A program made the position numbers and the translations under genes. 64,000 bases of DNA from Comamonas thiooxydans (GTDB lineage Bacteria; Pseudomonadota; Gammaproteobacteria; Burkholderiales; Burkholderiaceae_C): NCBI RefSeq assembly GCF_000964545.1, contig NZ_BBVD01000007.1, positions 1-64,000 of the forward strand, given 5' to 3'. A model generated the notes under the pieces. The model was given only the letters and a program-made list of their open reading frames with translations, ran no database searches and was not told the DNA's origin. Positions 1 to 10,369 of the stretch are shown in pieces; the stretch's first letter is position 1; each line of letters begins with the position of its first letter.

Positions 1-24
1 ACGTTCGAACTTTTCTTTTGCCAT
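1..24 (-). CDS. tuf: Elongation factor Tu, N-terminal fragment (window edge)
   Basis: Only the first eight codons are inside the window. They read MAKEKFER, the usual EF-Tu amino terminus, on the minus strand. A GGAG-type ribosome binding site lies just upstream at about 30-36. EF-Tu delivers aminoacyl-tRNA to the ribosome. Its place after fusA, 180 bases downstream, is the standard str operon order (rpsL-rpsG-fusA-tuf). The rest of the gene lies before position 1. Confidence 0.9.
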
Positions 25-204
25 GATTTCTCCGAAAGAGCAAAAACCTGTGTGATGTTTAAGGTCTGCACCTCATTGCTGACTCGCCCCGCACAGGAAA
101 CAGGACGGCATGGGATCGCAGACCGGCAAAAATCGCGGCAATCCTCAAAGGACTGCCGCGATTGGAAGCCGTAGATTATGACGGATTCGTCAAACCTGCG
201 TCAA

Positions 205-2313
205 TTACTTGGCGCGGGCAGCAACAATGGCTTCAGCCACGTTACGAGGAGCTTCAGCGTAGTGCTTGAACTCCATGGTGTAGCTGGCGCGACCTTGAGT
301 CATGGAACGCAGCGAAGTGGCGTAGCCGAACATTTCGGACAGAGGCACTTCAGCCTTGATGGCCTTGCCGCCACCAACCATGTCGTCCATACCCTGAACC
401 ATGCCGCGACGCGAGGACAGATCGCCCATCACGGTACCGGCGTAGTCTTCGGGCGTTTCCACTTCCACAGCCATCATGGGTTCCAGGATGACGGGGTTGG
501 CCTTGCGGGCAGCTTCCTTGAAACCGAAGATAGCGGCCATCTTGAACGCCATTTCGTTCGAGTCCACATCGTGGTACGAACCGAAGGTCAGACGAACCTT
601 GACGTCCACCACAGGGTAGCCAGCCAGCACGCCGGAAGTCAGAGCTTCGATCACGCCCTTCTCCACCGCAGGGATGTATTCGCGAGGAACCACACCGCCC
701 TTGATTTCGTCGACGAACTCGAAGCCCTTGCCGGCTTCCTGGGGCTCCAGAGTCAGAACCACGTGGCCGTACTGGCCCTTACCGCCGGACTGGCGAACGA
801 ACTTGCCGTCCACGTCCTTGACCGTGCTGCGGATGGTTTCGCGGTAGGCAACCTGGGGCTTGCCCACGTTGGCTTCCACGTTGAATTCGCGCTTCATGCG
901 GTCAACGATGATTTCCAGGTGCAGTTCGCCCATACCGGCGATGATGGTCTGACCGGATTCTTCGTCGGTACGCACGCGGAAGGAAGGATCTTCTGCAGCC
1001 AGACGCGACAGAGCGATACCCATCTTTTCCTGGTCGGTCTTGGACTTGGGCTCCACAGCCTGTGCAATCACGGGCTCGGGGAACACCATGCGCTCCAGCA
1101 CGATAGGCGCGGCGATGTCGCACAGGGTTTCACCGGTGGTCACGTCCTTCAGACCCACGCAGGCAGCGATGTCGCCGGCACGGATTTCTTCCACTTCCAC
1201 GCGGTCGTTGGCCATCATCTGCACGATACGGCCGATACGCTCCTTCTTGCCCTTGACGGCATTCAGAACGGTCTCACCCTTGGACAGAACGCCAGAGTAC
1301 ACGCGCACGAAAGTCAGCTGGCCCACGAAGGGGTCGGTCATCAGCTTGAAGGCCAGAGCCGAGAACTTCTCAGCATCGTCAGCCTTGCGGCTCAGCTTCT
1401 TCTCTTCGTCATCGGGGTCGGTACCGGTAACGTCAGGGATGTCCACAGGAGCGGGCAGATAGTCGATCACGGCGTCCAGCATGCGCTGCACACCCTTGTT
1501 CTTGAACGCGGTGCCGCACAGCATGGGCTGAATTTCGGTGGCCAGGGTACGAGTACGCACGCCGAGCTTCACTTCTTCTTCAGTCAGAGTACCTTCTTCC
1601 AGGTACTTGTTCATCAGCTCTTCCGAAGCTTCGGCAGCGGCTTCCACCAGGTTTTCACGCCACTTGTTGGCTGTTTCCACCAGCTCGGCGGGGATGTCCT
1701 GGTATTCGAACTTCATGCCCTGGGAAGCTTCGTCCCAGATGATGGCCTTCATCTTGACCAGATCGACCACGCCCTGGAAGTTTTCTTCAGCGCCGATTGG
1801 GATCACCACGGGCACAGGGTTCGCGTTCAGGCGAGTCTTCATGCCTTCATAGACCTTGAAGAAGTTGGCGCCGGTACGGTCCATCTTGTTCACGAAGGCC
1901 AGACGAGGCACCTTGTACTTGTTGGCCTGACGCCACACGGTTTCGGACTGGGGCTGCACGCCACCCACAGCGCAATACACCATGCAAGCACCGTCCAGCA
2001 CGCGCATGGAACGTTCCACTTCAATCGTGAAGTCCACGTGACCGGGGGTGTCGATGATGTTGAAACGGTGTTCTGGGTAGGACAGATCCATACCCTTCCA
2101 GAAGCAGGTCACAGCAGCCGAAGTAATCGTGATGCCGCGCTCTTGCTCTTGCTCCATCCAGTCGGTCGTAGCAGCACCGTCGTGCACTTCGCCCAGCTTG
2201 TGGGTCACACCGGTATAGAACAGGATACGTTCTGTAGTAGTTGTCTTACCTGCGTCAATGTGAGCGGAAATACCGATGTTGCGATAGCGCTCAATGGGGG
2301 TCTTGCGAGCCAT
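205..2313 (-). CDS. fusA: Elongation factor G
   Basis: Translational GTPase that drives ribosomal translocation and, with RRF, ribosome recycling in the cytoplasm. 702 residues, the normal EF-G length. The G1 loop AHIDAGKTT is at residues 17-25, DTPGHVDF is near 90 and NKMD near 143; domains II-V follow without a break. An upstream in-frame extension is open, but the start at 2313 gives the family amino terminus MARKTPIERYRN and has an AAGGAT site upstream. Third gene of the str operon, 145 bases after rpsG and before tuf. Confidence 0.98.
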   Translation of the reverse strand: MARKTPIERYRNIGISAHIDAGKTTTTERILFYTGVTHKLGEVHDGAATTDWMEQEQERGITITSAAVTCFWKGMDLSYPEHRFNIIDTPGHVDFTIEVERSMRVLDGACMVYCAVGGVQPQSETVWRQANKYKVPRLAFVNKMDRTGANFFKVYEGMKTRLNANPVPVVIPIGAEENFQGVVDLVKMKAIIWDEASQGMKFEYQDIPAELVETANKWRENLVEAAAEASEELMNKYLEEGTLTEEEVKLGVRTRTLATEIQPMLCGTAFKNKGVQRMLDAVIDYLPAPVDIPDVTGTDPDDEEKKLSRKADDAEKFSALAFKLMTDPFVGQLTFVRVYSGVLSKGETVLNAVKGKKERIGRIVQMMANDRVEVEEIRAGDIAACVGLKDVTTGETLCDIAAPIVLERMVFPEPVIAQAVEPKSKTDQEKMGIALSRLAAEDPSFRVRTDEESGQTIIAGMGELHLEIIVDRMKREFNVEANVGKPQVAYRETIRSTVKDVDGKFVRQSGGKGQYGHVVLTLEPQEAGKGFEFVDEIKGGVVPREYIPAVEKGVIEALTSGVLAGYPVVDVKVRLTFGSYHDVDSNEMAFKMAAIFGFKEAARKANPVILEPMMAVEVETPEDYAGTVMGDLSSRRGMVQGMDDMVGGGKAIKAEVPLSEMFGYATSLRSMTQGRASYTMEFKHYAEAPRNVAEAIVAARAK

Positions 2314-2458
2314 GATGGATCCTTGCTTGATCGTATGGGAGTACTGCCGGCCCCGCATTGTGCGCAGGAGGCAGCAGCTCTATATGGGGGCGCTCAGAAT
2401 CGACACAAGGCCGCAGCAAGTTTTTGCATGCGGCCCTGCATCTCGAGCGAGATTCCGA

Positions 2459-2932
2459 TTAGAAGCGGAAGTGGCTGAAGGCCTTGTTGGCTTCGGCCAT
2501 ACGGTGCACTTCGTCACGACGCTTCATGGCGCCGCCACGGCCTTCCGTAGCTTCCAGCAGCTCGTTGGCCAGGCGTTGAGCCATGGACTTCTCGCCACGC
2601 TTGCGGGAGGCTTCCTTGATCCAGCGCATGGCCAGAGCCAGACGACGGACGGGACGCACTTCCACGGGCACCTGGTAGTTGGCACCGCCAACACGGCGGG
2701 ACTTCACTTCAACCATGGGCTTGACGTTGTTGATGGCAACAACGAAAGCTTCCAGAGGGTCCTTGCCAGGATGCTTCTTCTCGATCAGGTCCAGAGCGCC
2801 GTAAATGATGCGCTCAGCAACCGCCTTCTTGCCGCCTTCCATGATCACGTTCATGAATTTGGACAGCTCTACATTGCCGAACTTGGGATCCGGCAGGATT
2901 TCACGTTTGGGGACTTCGCGACGACGTGGCAT
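2459..2932 (-). CDS. rpsG: 30S ribosomal protein S7
   Basis: Primary 16S rRNA-binding protein that nucleates assembly of the 30S head and contacts the E site. 157 residues, the family length, starting MPRRREVPKREI. In E. coli, S7 is the translational repressor of the str operon; whether that holds here cannot be read from the sequence. The 168-base gap to rpsL is longer than the gap in many relatives and could hold leader structure. No frameshift or odd codon use. Confidence 0.98.
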   Translation of the reverse strand: MPRRREVPKREILPDPKFGNVELSKFMNVIMEGGKKAVAERIIYGALDLIEKKHPGKDPLEAFVVAINNVKPMVEVKSRRVGGANYQVPVEVRPVRRLALAMRWIKEASRKRGEKSMAQRLANELLEATEGRGGAMKRRDEVHRMAEANKAFSHFRF

Positions 2933-3100
2933 TTTTTACCTCTATCTTTGCTTCAGTTGGCATCTTTTCAGATACCGCGAGAGCTATTCAAAACTCTCAC
3001 TTACTCGACCCGCACAAAACATTCGTGCTCAGGGCCACTACGTTTGACCGCGCCAGTCAGGCGAATCAAACACCGTTTGTTTTCAAAAAACCAGGGCTGA

Positions 3101-3478
3101 TTACTTAGCCTTAGGCTTCTTGGCACCGTACTTGGAGCGAGCTTGCTTACGGTCCTTGACGCCTTGCAGGTCCAGGGAACCGCGCACGATGTGGTAACGC
3201 ACACCGGGCAAGTCCTTCACACGACCACCGCGCACCAGCACAACGCTGTGCTCTTGCAGGTTGTGGCCTTCACCGCCGATGTACGAAATCACTTCGAAAC
3301 CGTTGGTCAGACGAACCTTGGCCACCTTACGCAGAGCCGAGTTAGGCTTCTTGGGAGTGGTGGTGTACACACGGGTGCACACGCCACGGCGTTGGGGGCA
3401 GTTTTCCATAGCAGGGCTCTTGGATTTAACAACTTCTACCGTGCGGCCCTGACGCACGAGTTGGTTAATGGTTGGCAT
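3101..3478 (-). CDS. rpsL: 30S ribosomal protein S12
   Basis: Decoding-centre protein, 125 residues, first gene of the str operon. The loop TTTPKKPNSALRK keeps the lysine that corresponds to E. coli K43, and GGRVKDLPG keeps K88. Changes at these two positions are the classic streptomycin-resistance sites, so this allele looks wild type (streptomycin sensitive by this gene). The ATG at 3478 has AGGGACG about eight bases upstream. Confidence 0.98.
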   Translation of the reverse strand: MPTINQLVRQGRTVEVVKSKSPAMENCPQRRGVCTRVYTTTPKKPNSALRKVAKVRLTNGFEVISYIGGEGHNLQEHSVVLVRGGRVKDLPGVRYHIVRGSLDLQGVKDRKQARSKYGAKKPKAK

Positions 3479-3713
3479 TAATTAAACGTCCCTAAACGTG
3501 AATTTGCTTCGTGAAAGCAAAAGGTTTATCCGCAGCAACAGATGCCGATGCGGAAACGTGAATCCCTTCGGAAATTCCGAAAAGCCCTCGAATGTACCAG
3601 CTTGTGCAAATCAGCACAACCACCTGTGGGCAATAGCCCCCAGGCAGCAAGACACTTTGCATAACCGACCAAGGGCTATCGCCGGCAGGAGCGCCTCCTG
3701 CCTGCCAGGGAAC
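3479..3713. other. Leader region of the str operon and 3' end of the carboxypeptidase gene
   Basis: No gene is visible here. On the minus strand it must contain the str operon promoter and the rpsL leader. A small hairpin (TTTGCTT/AAGCAAA, 3503-3521) sits 25 bases before the rpsL start. A stronger hairpin (GGCAGGAG/CTCCTGCC, 3684-3702) lies 12 bases after the carboxypeptidase stop; it has no T tract, so it may be an mRNA 3' stabilising stem rather than an intrinsic terminator. I could not pick a convincing -35/-10 pair. Confidence 0.5.
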
Positions 3714-4886
3714 TTACTTGATCCAGAGGCGGATGGTGTCCCACAGACGGCCGAAGAAGCCGGCCTGCTCGACGGCCTCAAGCGCTACCAGCGGCACCTC
3801 GGCCACCACATCCGCGCCCGACTTGACCTTGAGCACGCCCATGGACTGGCCCTTGGCGATAGGAGCGATCAGCGGATCCTGGCGCACCACCTCGGTGGTC
3901 AGCTTGCCGCCGGTGCCCGAGGGCACGGTCACCACCACGGCGCCGTCGGCCTTGCCGATCTTGACAGCATTGGCAGCGCCCTTCCAGACGGCGGGAGTGG
4001 CCACGGGCTGATCGGAATCAAACAGCTTGACGGCATCGAAAGCGGTGTAACCCCAGTTCAGCAGCTTCTGGCTTTCGTTGGCACGCGCCTTTTCGCTGGC
4101 CGTTCCCAGCACGATGGACAGCAGGCGGCGCTGGCCCACATTGGGCAGGTCTCGCTTGGCCGTGGCCACCAGGCAATAGCCTGCGGCGTTGGTGTGGCCG
4201 GTCTTCAGGCCGTCCACGGTGGGATCGCGGAACAGCAAGGCATTGCGGTTGCTGCCGTTGGAGGCAGGCGTGCCGGGGTAGCTGTATTGCTTGGTGGCGT
4301 AGTAGTGCATGTACTCGGGGAAGTCATGCATCAATCGCTGGGCCAGGATGGACAGATCACGCGCCGTCGTCAGGTGACCGGGCTCGGTCAGTCCTTCGGG
4401 GTTCTTGTAGCTGGTGTTCTTCATGCCCAGGGCCTTGGCCTGGTCATTCATCATCTTGACGAAGTTCTCGGCCGTGCCGCCCACGGCCTCGGCCAATGCC
4501 ATGGTGGCATCGTTGCCGGACTGGATGATCATGCCGCTGAGCAGGTCATTGACGGGCACCTGCATCTTGGGGTCGATGAACATGCGCGATCCGGGCATCT
4601 TCCAGGCACGCTCGCTCACGGGCATGCGCTGCTCCAGCGTGATCTTCTTGGAGCGCAGGGCGTCGAACACCACATAGGCCGACATCAGCTTGGTCAGCGA
4701 TGCCTGCTCGACGGGAGCATCGACGTCCTTGGCACCCAGCACCTGGCCGGCAGTGACGTCCACCAGCAGATAGTTGCGGGCTGCAATTTCGGGAGGAACA
4801 GGGGCCGCCACCTGTGCCATGGCAAACACGGGCGCCACTGCGGCAGCAACGGCCAGAACACGCAGTGTGGAGTAGATGGGCTTCAT
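3714..4886 (-). CDS. dacA: D-alanyl-D-alanine carboxypeptidase (PBP5/6 class)
   Basis: Removes the terminal D-Ala from peptidoglycan pentapeptides in the periplasm. A Sec signal peptide covers about residues 1-24 (ending AMA). The three active-site motifs are SLTK (63-66), SGN (123-125) and KTG (228-230), as in the S11 peptidase family. The C-terminal beta domain ends in a short amphipathic helix (FFGRLWDTIRLWIK) typical of PBP5 membrane anchoring. 390 residues, close to E. coli PBP5. Monocistronic by layout: it is 151 bases from the next gene upstream. Confidence 0.95.
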   Translation of the reverse strand: MKPIYSTLRVLAVAAAVAPVFAMAQVAAPVPPEIAARNYLLVDVTAGQVLGAKDVDAPVEQASLTKLMSAYVVFDALRSKKITLEQRMPVSERAWKMPGSRMFIDPKMQVPVNDLLSGMIIQSGNDATMALAEAVGGTAENFVKMMNDQAKALGMKNTSYKNPEGLTEPGHLTTARDLSILAQRLMHDFPEYMHYYATKQYSYPGTPASNGSNRNALLFRDPTVDGLKTGHTNAAGYCLVATAKRDLPNVGQRRLLSIVLGTASEKARANESQKLLNWGYTAFDAVKLFDSDQPVATPAVWKGAANAVKIGKADGAVVVTVPSGTGGKLTTEVVRQDPLIAPIAKGQSMGVLKVKSGADVVAEVPLVALEAVEQAGFFGRLWDTIRLWIK

Positions 4887-5037
4887 GAAGAGGACTCTCG
4901 CTAAAGCAAAGGTAAGCGCGGTGATTTACCGTCGGAAACGGCCAAGGCCAAGGATATACCTCGGCCTGGCGCTATGAAAAGGGAGTTAACCAAGACGGGG
5001 CAGCAATTCACGTGCGTCAAGGTGTGGGAAATGGCTC

Positions 5038-5676
5038 TTACAGGGACTTCAGGTGGCGCACCACCAGGCTCTTGAGCAGAGGCAATTGTCCGTGAAAGAA
5101 ATGGCCGACCTGCGGAATCACGGTAACAGGCAGTATCTGCGGGCGCGCCCAGTCCATCACTGCGGACAGCTCGACGGTGTCGTCCGCCTCGCCATGGATC
5201 ACCAGGGTCTGGTCATGGGCCTCGGCAGGCACGGGAGCCACTTCGAAGCGACTGGCGGCGGTGCCTACCAGCACGGCCTTCTGCACCCGGCCTGTACCCC
5301 AGAGCTGGGCCAGCGCATGGCTGGTGACGAAAGCGCCGAAGGAAAAGCCGGCCAGAGCTACAGGGCCTTCGGGAGCCACCTGCTGCACCACGGCCAGCAA
5401 ATCCTGCAGCTCGGCCTTGCCGGCGTCATATTCGCCGGCACTGGCACCCACGCCGCGAAAGTTGAAACGCACGACCGTGTAGCCGCACTGAACAAAGGCA
5501 CGCGCCAGGGTCTGGACCACCTTGTTGTCCATGGTGCCGCCAAACAGCGGATGCGGATGGGCGATGATGGCCACGCCCTTGGGGCTCTGGCCTTCGACCA
5601 GTTGCGGCGCATCGCGCAGGGCCTCAATGGCACCGGCGGTGCCGGTGAGCGTCAGTCGTTCGGTCTGGGAATTCAC
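5038..5676 (-). CDS. Alpha/beta hydrolase (COG2945-like)
   Basis: Predicted cytoplasmic serine hydrolase of the small YfbB/COG2945 group; the substrate is unknown. HPHPLFGGT (residues 40-48) is the group's oxyanion-side motif, the nucleophile elbow is GFSFG (110-114, Ser112), an acid lies in GEADD and the histidine in VGHFFHG. I place the start at a GTG (5676) with AGGAT nine bases upstream, giving 212 residues; the frame stays open 26 codons further upstream, but that part is not conserved-looking. The reading frame after the motifs is intact. Confidence 0.85.
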   Translation of the reverse strand: MNSQTERLTLTGTAGAIEALRDAPQLVEGQSPKGVAIIAHPHPLFGGTMDNKVVQTLARAFVQCGYTVVRFNFRGVGASAGEYDAGKAELQDLLAVVQQVAPEGPVALAGFSFGAFVTSHALAQLWGTGRVQKAVLVGTAASRFEVAPVPAEAHDQTLVIHGEADDTVELSAVMDWARPQILPVTVIPQVGHFFHGQLPLLKSLVVRHLKSL

Positions 5677-5837
5677 GATTGCTATCCTAGTTGTAGCTTT
5701 TTGCGCTTGCTGTAATTGGGCTGACGCTTGAAAACGCTTAAAGTTCCTGAACAAGCAAGCCCAAAGTCGGCCGCACCAGACAAGCGCCGCCTTGCCGCAA
5801 GCCTGTCGGGACGGCCAAAGGACTCAAGGCAGCCAGA

Positions 5838-6194
5838 TCAGCGCCCCACGCTTTCGGGCAGCACCAGGCGCTCGACCACCTTGCCGTTCTTGAGATGGGA
5901 TTCGACGATTTCATCGATATCGCTGTCGTCGATGAAGGTGTACCAGACAGCCTCGGGATAGACCACGGCCACGGGACCGCCGGCGCAGCGATCCAGGCAG
6001 CCGGCCTTGTTCACACGCACCAACCCCTTTCCAGCAAGCCCCTCTTCCTTGACTTTGCGCTTGCAGTGGTCAAAGCCCGCCTTGGCGCCATGCAGAGCAC
6101 AGCAGTCCTCACCGTTGGGACGCTCGTTCAGGCAAAAGAAAATATGACGCTGGTAGTAGCCGCCGGCCTGGTCTTGATTCTGGATGTCGCTCAT
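5838..6194 (-). CDS. Thioredoxin-like [2Fe-2S] ferredoxin
   Basis: 118-residue protein of the shethna/thioredoxin-like 2Fe-2S family. Candidate cluster ligands are Cys21 (IFFCLNERP), Cys31 or Cys32, Cys66 and Cys70 in CLDRC. Such proteins are electron carriers or store a labile cluster; the partner is unknown. It starts 11 bases after the vanZ-like stop and is probably cotranscribed with it, although a TAGAAT hexamer eight bases before the ATG and the absence of a Shine-Dalgarno sequence leave room for its own leaderless promoter. Confidence 0.85.
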   Translation of the reverse strand: MSDIQNQDQAGGYYQRHIFFCLNERPNGEDCCALHGAKAGFDHCKRKVKEEGLAGKGLVRVNKAGCLDRCAGGPVAVVYPEAVWYTFIDDSDIDEIVESHLKNGKVVERLVLPESVGR

Positions 6195-6205
6195 GGTGGA
6201 TCATT

Positions 6206-7333
6206 CTAGGCAGGCTGTTGGCGACGTGAGAGTCGAATCACTACATACGCCAGTGTCACGTAAGGCCAGAGCCAGCCCAGCCATTGGCCCAGGCCGTAGA
6301 AGCGGATGAAACGGCCTTGCTCCCAGGCCTGCAGGGTCTGGGCGAAGTACACATTCGTCGGCGCCTGATTGAGGATGCTCAGATGCAGCACCAGCACCAG
6401 CAGCAATAGCACGGCGCACATGCTGCGCGAGGCAGGCAATGCAATCACGGCCAGACCCAGCCCACCCCAGACACCCAGACGCACCGGCAGATCCACCCAC
6501 TCCCAGGCATGGGCCGGACCCCAGCTCAACGCGGCCGACAGTGCCGTCACCCCCACCCCTGCCGCCACCAGAAGCAGTCCGGCCAGCGCGCGGCGGCCCA
6601 TATGGCGCACGGCGCAATAGGCCAGCAGGCAGGGAATCCACAGCCCCAGCATTACGCATAGCATCTCCGTCACCAGCGACAGCGGCGTCATGGCGAAATC
6701 GCCCAGCGGCAGCCAGTCTTCGAACGGCGTGTTCAGCAGCCAGTCCTGCAAGGTGTCGTCGATGCGCTCCAGCACCTGGCCCAGGCCAAACGGCACTGCT
6801 GCCGGAAACAGCAGCGCAAACGGCCACAGCGCCAGCAGCACCAGCACGCCAGCACCGCCCTCGCCCAGCCACTGGTTGCGAAATGCACTCCAGCGCGAGA
6901 GAGCCCCCAGCCTCTCCAGCAGCGCAGCCAGCAAGGCACCGATCAAGGTACCGCCGGCATTGAGCACCAGATCCAGATTGGACGGCACGCGGCGCGGCAG
7001 ATAGATCTGCAGAAACTCCATGCACAGCGACAGCAGCGTGCCGGCAAGAAAAGCCAGCGGCACGGCCAGCCTTGGCTGGCCCGAGCGCATCAGGGCCAGC
7101 GCCAGGAAAAAGCCCAGCGGCGCATAGCCGACGATATTGGTGTTGACGTCGAACCAGGTCCAGTAAGGCGGCGGAATCCTGGCGAACAGGAATACGCTGG
7201 GGTCGATGCCCTGGGCGCGCCAGCCGTCGAACGGGAACAGGCTGGCAAAGACGATGAGCAGGCCATAGACCAGCGCCAGCGGCCAGGCCGAGGTATGGCG
7301 CATGGAAATCACCGGCACCGCGGAATCGGACAC
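6206..7333 (-). CDS. VanZ-like family membrane protein
   Basis: 375-residue polytopic inner-membrane protein. The N-terminal half (from WPLALVYGLLIVFASLFPF through FDVNTNIVGYAPLGFF) matches VanZ-like domains, named after the teicoplanin-resistance protein but mostly of unknown function. The C-terminal half is a second set of hydrophobic segments. The start is GTG at 7333 with a near-perfect AGGAGG seven bases upstream. It lies directly after hemJ on the same strand (27 bases). No evidence for glycopeptide resistance. Confidence 0.8.
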   Translation of the reverse strand: MSDSAVPVISMRHTSAWPLALVYGLLIVFASLFPFDGWRAQGIDPSVFLFARIPPPYWTWFDVNTNIVGYAPLGFFLALALMRSGQPRLAVPLAFLAGTLLSLCMEFLQIYLPRRVPSNLDLVLNAGGTLIGALLAALLERLGALSRWSAFRNQWLGEGGAGVLVLLALWPFALLFPAAVPFGLGQVLERIDDTLQDWLLNTPFEDWLPLGDFAMTPLSLVTEMLCVMLGLWIPCLLAYCAVRHMGRRALAGLLLVAAGVGVTALSAALSWGPAHAWEWVDLPVRLGVWGGLGLAVIALPASRSMCAVLLLLVLVLHLSILNQAPTNVYFAQTLQAWEQGRFIRFYGLGQWLGWLWPYVTLAYVVIRLSRRQQPA

Positions 7334-7360
7334 AGTCGCCTCCTACTCTCAGCGCAAGAT

Positions 7361-7777
7361 TCAGAAGGGCTTGACCACCACCAGAATCACGGCAGCGATC
7401 AGCAGCAGCACCGGCACTTCGTTATAGAAACGGAACCAGCGATGACTTTTATGACAGGTGTTGTCCGCCAGCTTGCGCAGCAGCACGGCACAGCTGTGGT
7501 GGTAGCCGATGACCAGCAGCACCACGGCCAGCTTGGCATGCAGCCAGCCGCCCGCGAAGCCCCAGCCCAGCCACAGCCACAGGCCCAGTCCCAGCGCGGG
7601 CACGGCCAGCATGGTGGTGAAGCGCAGCAGCTTGCGCGCCATCAGCAGCAGGCGCTCGCGTTCGGCCACCGAGCCCGGCGTGACCATGGCGATGTTGACA
7701 AAGATGCGCGGCAGGTAGAACAGACCAGCAAACCAGCTGGCGACAAAAACGATGTGAAAGGCTTTGACCCATAGCAT
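7361..7777 (-). CDS. hemJ: Protoporphyrinogen IX oxidase HemJ (CopD family)
   Basis: Oxidises protoporphyrinogen IX to protoporphyrin IX, the penultimate step of haem synthesis, in the inner membrane. 138 residues with four predicted membrane helices; the first carries VKAFHIVFVASWFAGLFYLPR, where the conserved His and Arg fit HemJ rather than copper transporter CopD. The neighbouring divergent gene is hemB, another haem gene, which supports the call. No Shine-Dalgarno is visible before the ATG; a TACACT hexamer ends six bases upstream, so the message may be leaderless. Confidence 0.85.
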   Translation of the reverse strand: MLWVKAFHIVFVASWFAGLFYLPRIFVNIAMVTPGSVAERERLLLMARKLLRFTTMLAVPALGLGLWLWLGWGFAGGWLHAKLAVVLLVIGYHHSCAVLLRKLADNTCHKSHRWFRFYNEVPVLLLIAAVILVVVKPF

Positions 7778-7921
7778 GGAGCCAGTGTAAAGGCCTGCGC
7801 TGCGCCGCAGCCGCTGCGCGCCGCGTCTTTACCTCGAAGCTCGGGCCTTGTCGCGCCGGCCGTCATGGAATAGTCACGCAGCTGCAAGCCAAGCCATGAC
7901 GAATGGGGCACAATTTTCCCC

Positions 7922-8932
<1,011 letters not shown>

Positions 8933-8936
8933 CAAA

Positions 8937-8990
8937 ATTGATAGCTGTCAGCGCAGGTCATGCTTGCGCCTGAGAGCATTTCAGGCATGA
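8937..8990 (+). repeat. TTGATAGCTG-type dispersed repeat, copy 1
   Basis: Starts with AATTGATAGCTGTCAGCGC, continues with GCTTGCGCCTGAGAGC and ends near GGCATGAT. It sits between the hemB stop and its terminator. Shared core words with the other copies listed (TTGATAGCTG, CTTGCGC) are the only evidence; the copies differ a great deal. Confidence 0.5.
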
Positions 8991-8994
8991 TCTG

Positions 8995-9024
8995 ACGGCC
9001 CGTGCAGCTTGCACGGGCCGTTTT
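8995..9024 (+). terminator. Intrinsic terminator after hemB
   Basis: Perfect 11-bp stem CGGCCCGTGCA/TGCACGGGCCG with a three-base loop, followed by TTTT. 62 bases after the hemB stop, on its strand, and before corA. Confidence 0.9.
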
Positions 9025-9064
9025 GCATCTGCTTTTTGCACTGACATCGAGACTGCCTATTCCC

Positions 9065-10261
9065 ATGCGCGTGCTGCATATCTCTCCCCTCTATGCCCAG
9101 CCTGTTGACGGACTGCCCACGCAGGCGGCAACAACGGGGTTTTACTGGGTCTCCTGCACACGCTCGGAGCTGGAGGCTCAGCTGCCGGCCATTCAGACCA
9201 TGTTGGTCAGGCTGGGCGGCTCTGCCCTCGTGGACCTGCATGTCTCCGACCTGCTGAATCCCGCAATCCCTTCCAATTACGACTACACCTCGGTGTACGA
9301 CGTGCTGGTGTTCCGCCGCCTGGCCAACGCCCATCTGCCGCCGCTCAATGGAAGCCCCGCCTCGCCAGCCGTGGCCACACCGCCAGGCCTGCCTGCAGTG
9401 ATGGCAGGCACCGGCAGTGCTGCATCCAGCGCCCCGCCTCCATCGCACAACCCGGCCCACAGCGGCCAGCGCGAAGCGCCGGTGCTGCAACGCGTGGAAA
9501 CCCAGCCCGTGGGCTTTGCGCTGTATGACCAGATCCTGCTGTCCGTGCATCCCGACGGCTGCTTTGTGCTGGAAAACTTCTGGCAACGCCTGATTTCCGG
9601 CCCCGCCAAGACTGACAGCCGCCAGGTCAGCACCAAGATGCCCGTGGAGCCTGCCGACCTGATGCTGCGCATGGTCAACGGCATGGTGGACGGCTATCTG
9701 GACCTGCGCCGCACACTGACGCGCCAGATCGACCACTGGCAGATGGCACTGCTCAAGCCCAACAGGCGTTTCAGCAACTGGGCCAGCGTGCTCGACGTGC
9801 GCCTGGCGCTGCACCAGCTTGATGAAATCTGCGAAGACCAGCGTGCCGCCGTGCAGGACTGGACCGAGGCGCTGGAGGGATGGCCGCCCGAGCACACACC
9901 TGCGCGCCAGCATGAACGCGAACTGCTGCGCGTGCGCTCGCGTGACGTGCTCGAACATATAGAGCGCGTGACCCACCACATTCACCGCATGGAGCAAAGC
10001 GCCGAGACCGCCGTGCAGATGCACTTTTCGGCTCAGAGCAACCGCGCCAACGACATCATGCGCACGCTGACCACGGTGACGGCCATCTTTCTGCCTCTGA
10101 ACCTGATTGCCGGCATCTTCGGCATGAACTTCGAGTTCATCCCGTTCGTGCACAAAAAGGACGGCTTCATCTGGGCGCTGGTGGCCATGGTGTTCATCAC
10201 CGTGGTGCTGGTGGCCTATTTCTGGCGCCGACGCTATCTGGAAAGCGAAGAAAAAGAATGA
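9065..10261 (+). CDS. CorA family divalent cation transporter
   Basis: Predicted inner-membrane Mg2+/Co2+ (or Zn2+) channel of the CorA family, 398 residues. The GMN motif that forms the selectivity filter is at residues 353-355, between the two C-terminal membrane helices; the large N-terminal part is the cytoplasmic funnel. Unusual is a low-complexity Ala/Pro/Ser stretch at about residues 97-135 (SPASPAVATPPGLPAV and following) inserted in the N-terminal domain. The ATG at 9065 was preferred to an in-frame upstream ATG that lies inside the hemB terminator. Confidence 0.9.
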   Translation: MRVLHISPLYAQPVDGLPTQAATTGFYWVSCTRSELEAQLPAIQTMLVRLGGSALVDLHVSDLLNPAIPSNYDYTSVYDVLVFRRLANAHLPPLNGSPASPAVATPPGLPAVMAGTGSAASSAPPPSHNPAHSGQREAPVLQRVETQPVGFALYDQILLSVHPDGCFVLENFWQRLISGPAKTDSRQVSTKMPVEPADLMLRMVNGMVDGYLDLRRTLTRQIDHWQMALLKPNRRFSNWASVLDVRLALHQLDEICEDQRAAVQDWTEALEGWPPEHTPARQHERELLRVRSRDVLEHIERVTHHIHRMEQSAETAVQMHFSAQSNRANDIMRTLTTVTAIFLPLNLIAGIFGMNFEFIPFVHKKDGFIWALVAMVFITVVLVAYFWRRRYLESEEKE

Positions 10262-10348
10262 CCCCCTGAGGCGCTTCCGCGCCTTCCCCCAAGGGGGACG
10301 ACATCCTCGCTGCGCGGCGGCGCTTGCTTGATGTCTCTGATGGGGGAC
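10262..10348 (+). repeat. Structured 3'-end repeat, copy A
   Basis: Begins CCCCCTGAG directly after the corA stop and has the same orientation as corA. Contains the 5' hairpin GGCGC/GCGCC, a CCCCC/GGGGG pair of tracts and the covarying helix GACATC (10300-10305) with GATGTC (10330-10335), separated by 24 bases. One of six copies in the window. Confidence 0.85.
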
Positions 10349-10369
10349 CGCCCTGCGGCAACGGGCTTT

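Noticed and set aside
178..2478. A 766-codon plus-strand open frame opposite fusA
   Set aside because: His-rich antisense shadow of EF-G without ribosome binding site.
3101..3478. Streptomycin-resistance mutation in rpsL
   Set aside because: Both resistance-associated lysines are wild type.
6206..7333. Glycopeptide resistance by VanZ
   Set aside because: Only the VanZ-like fold is shared; no other van genes, and Gram-negative context.
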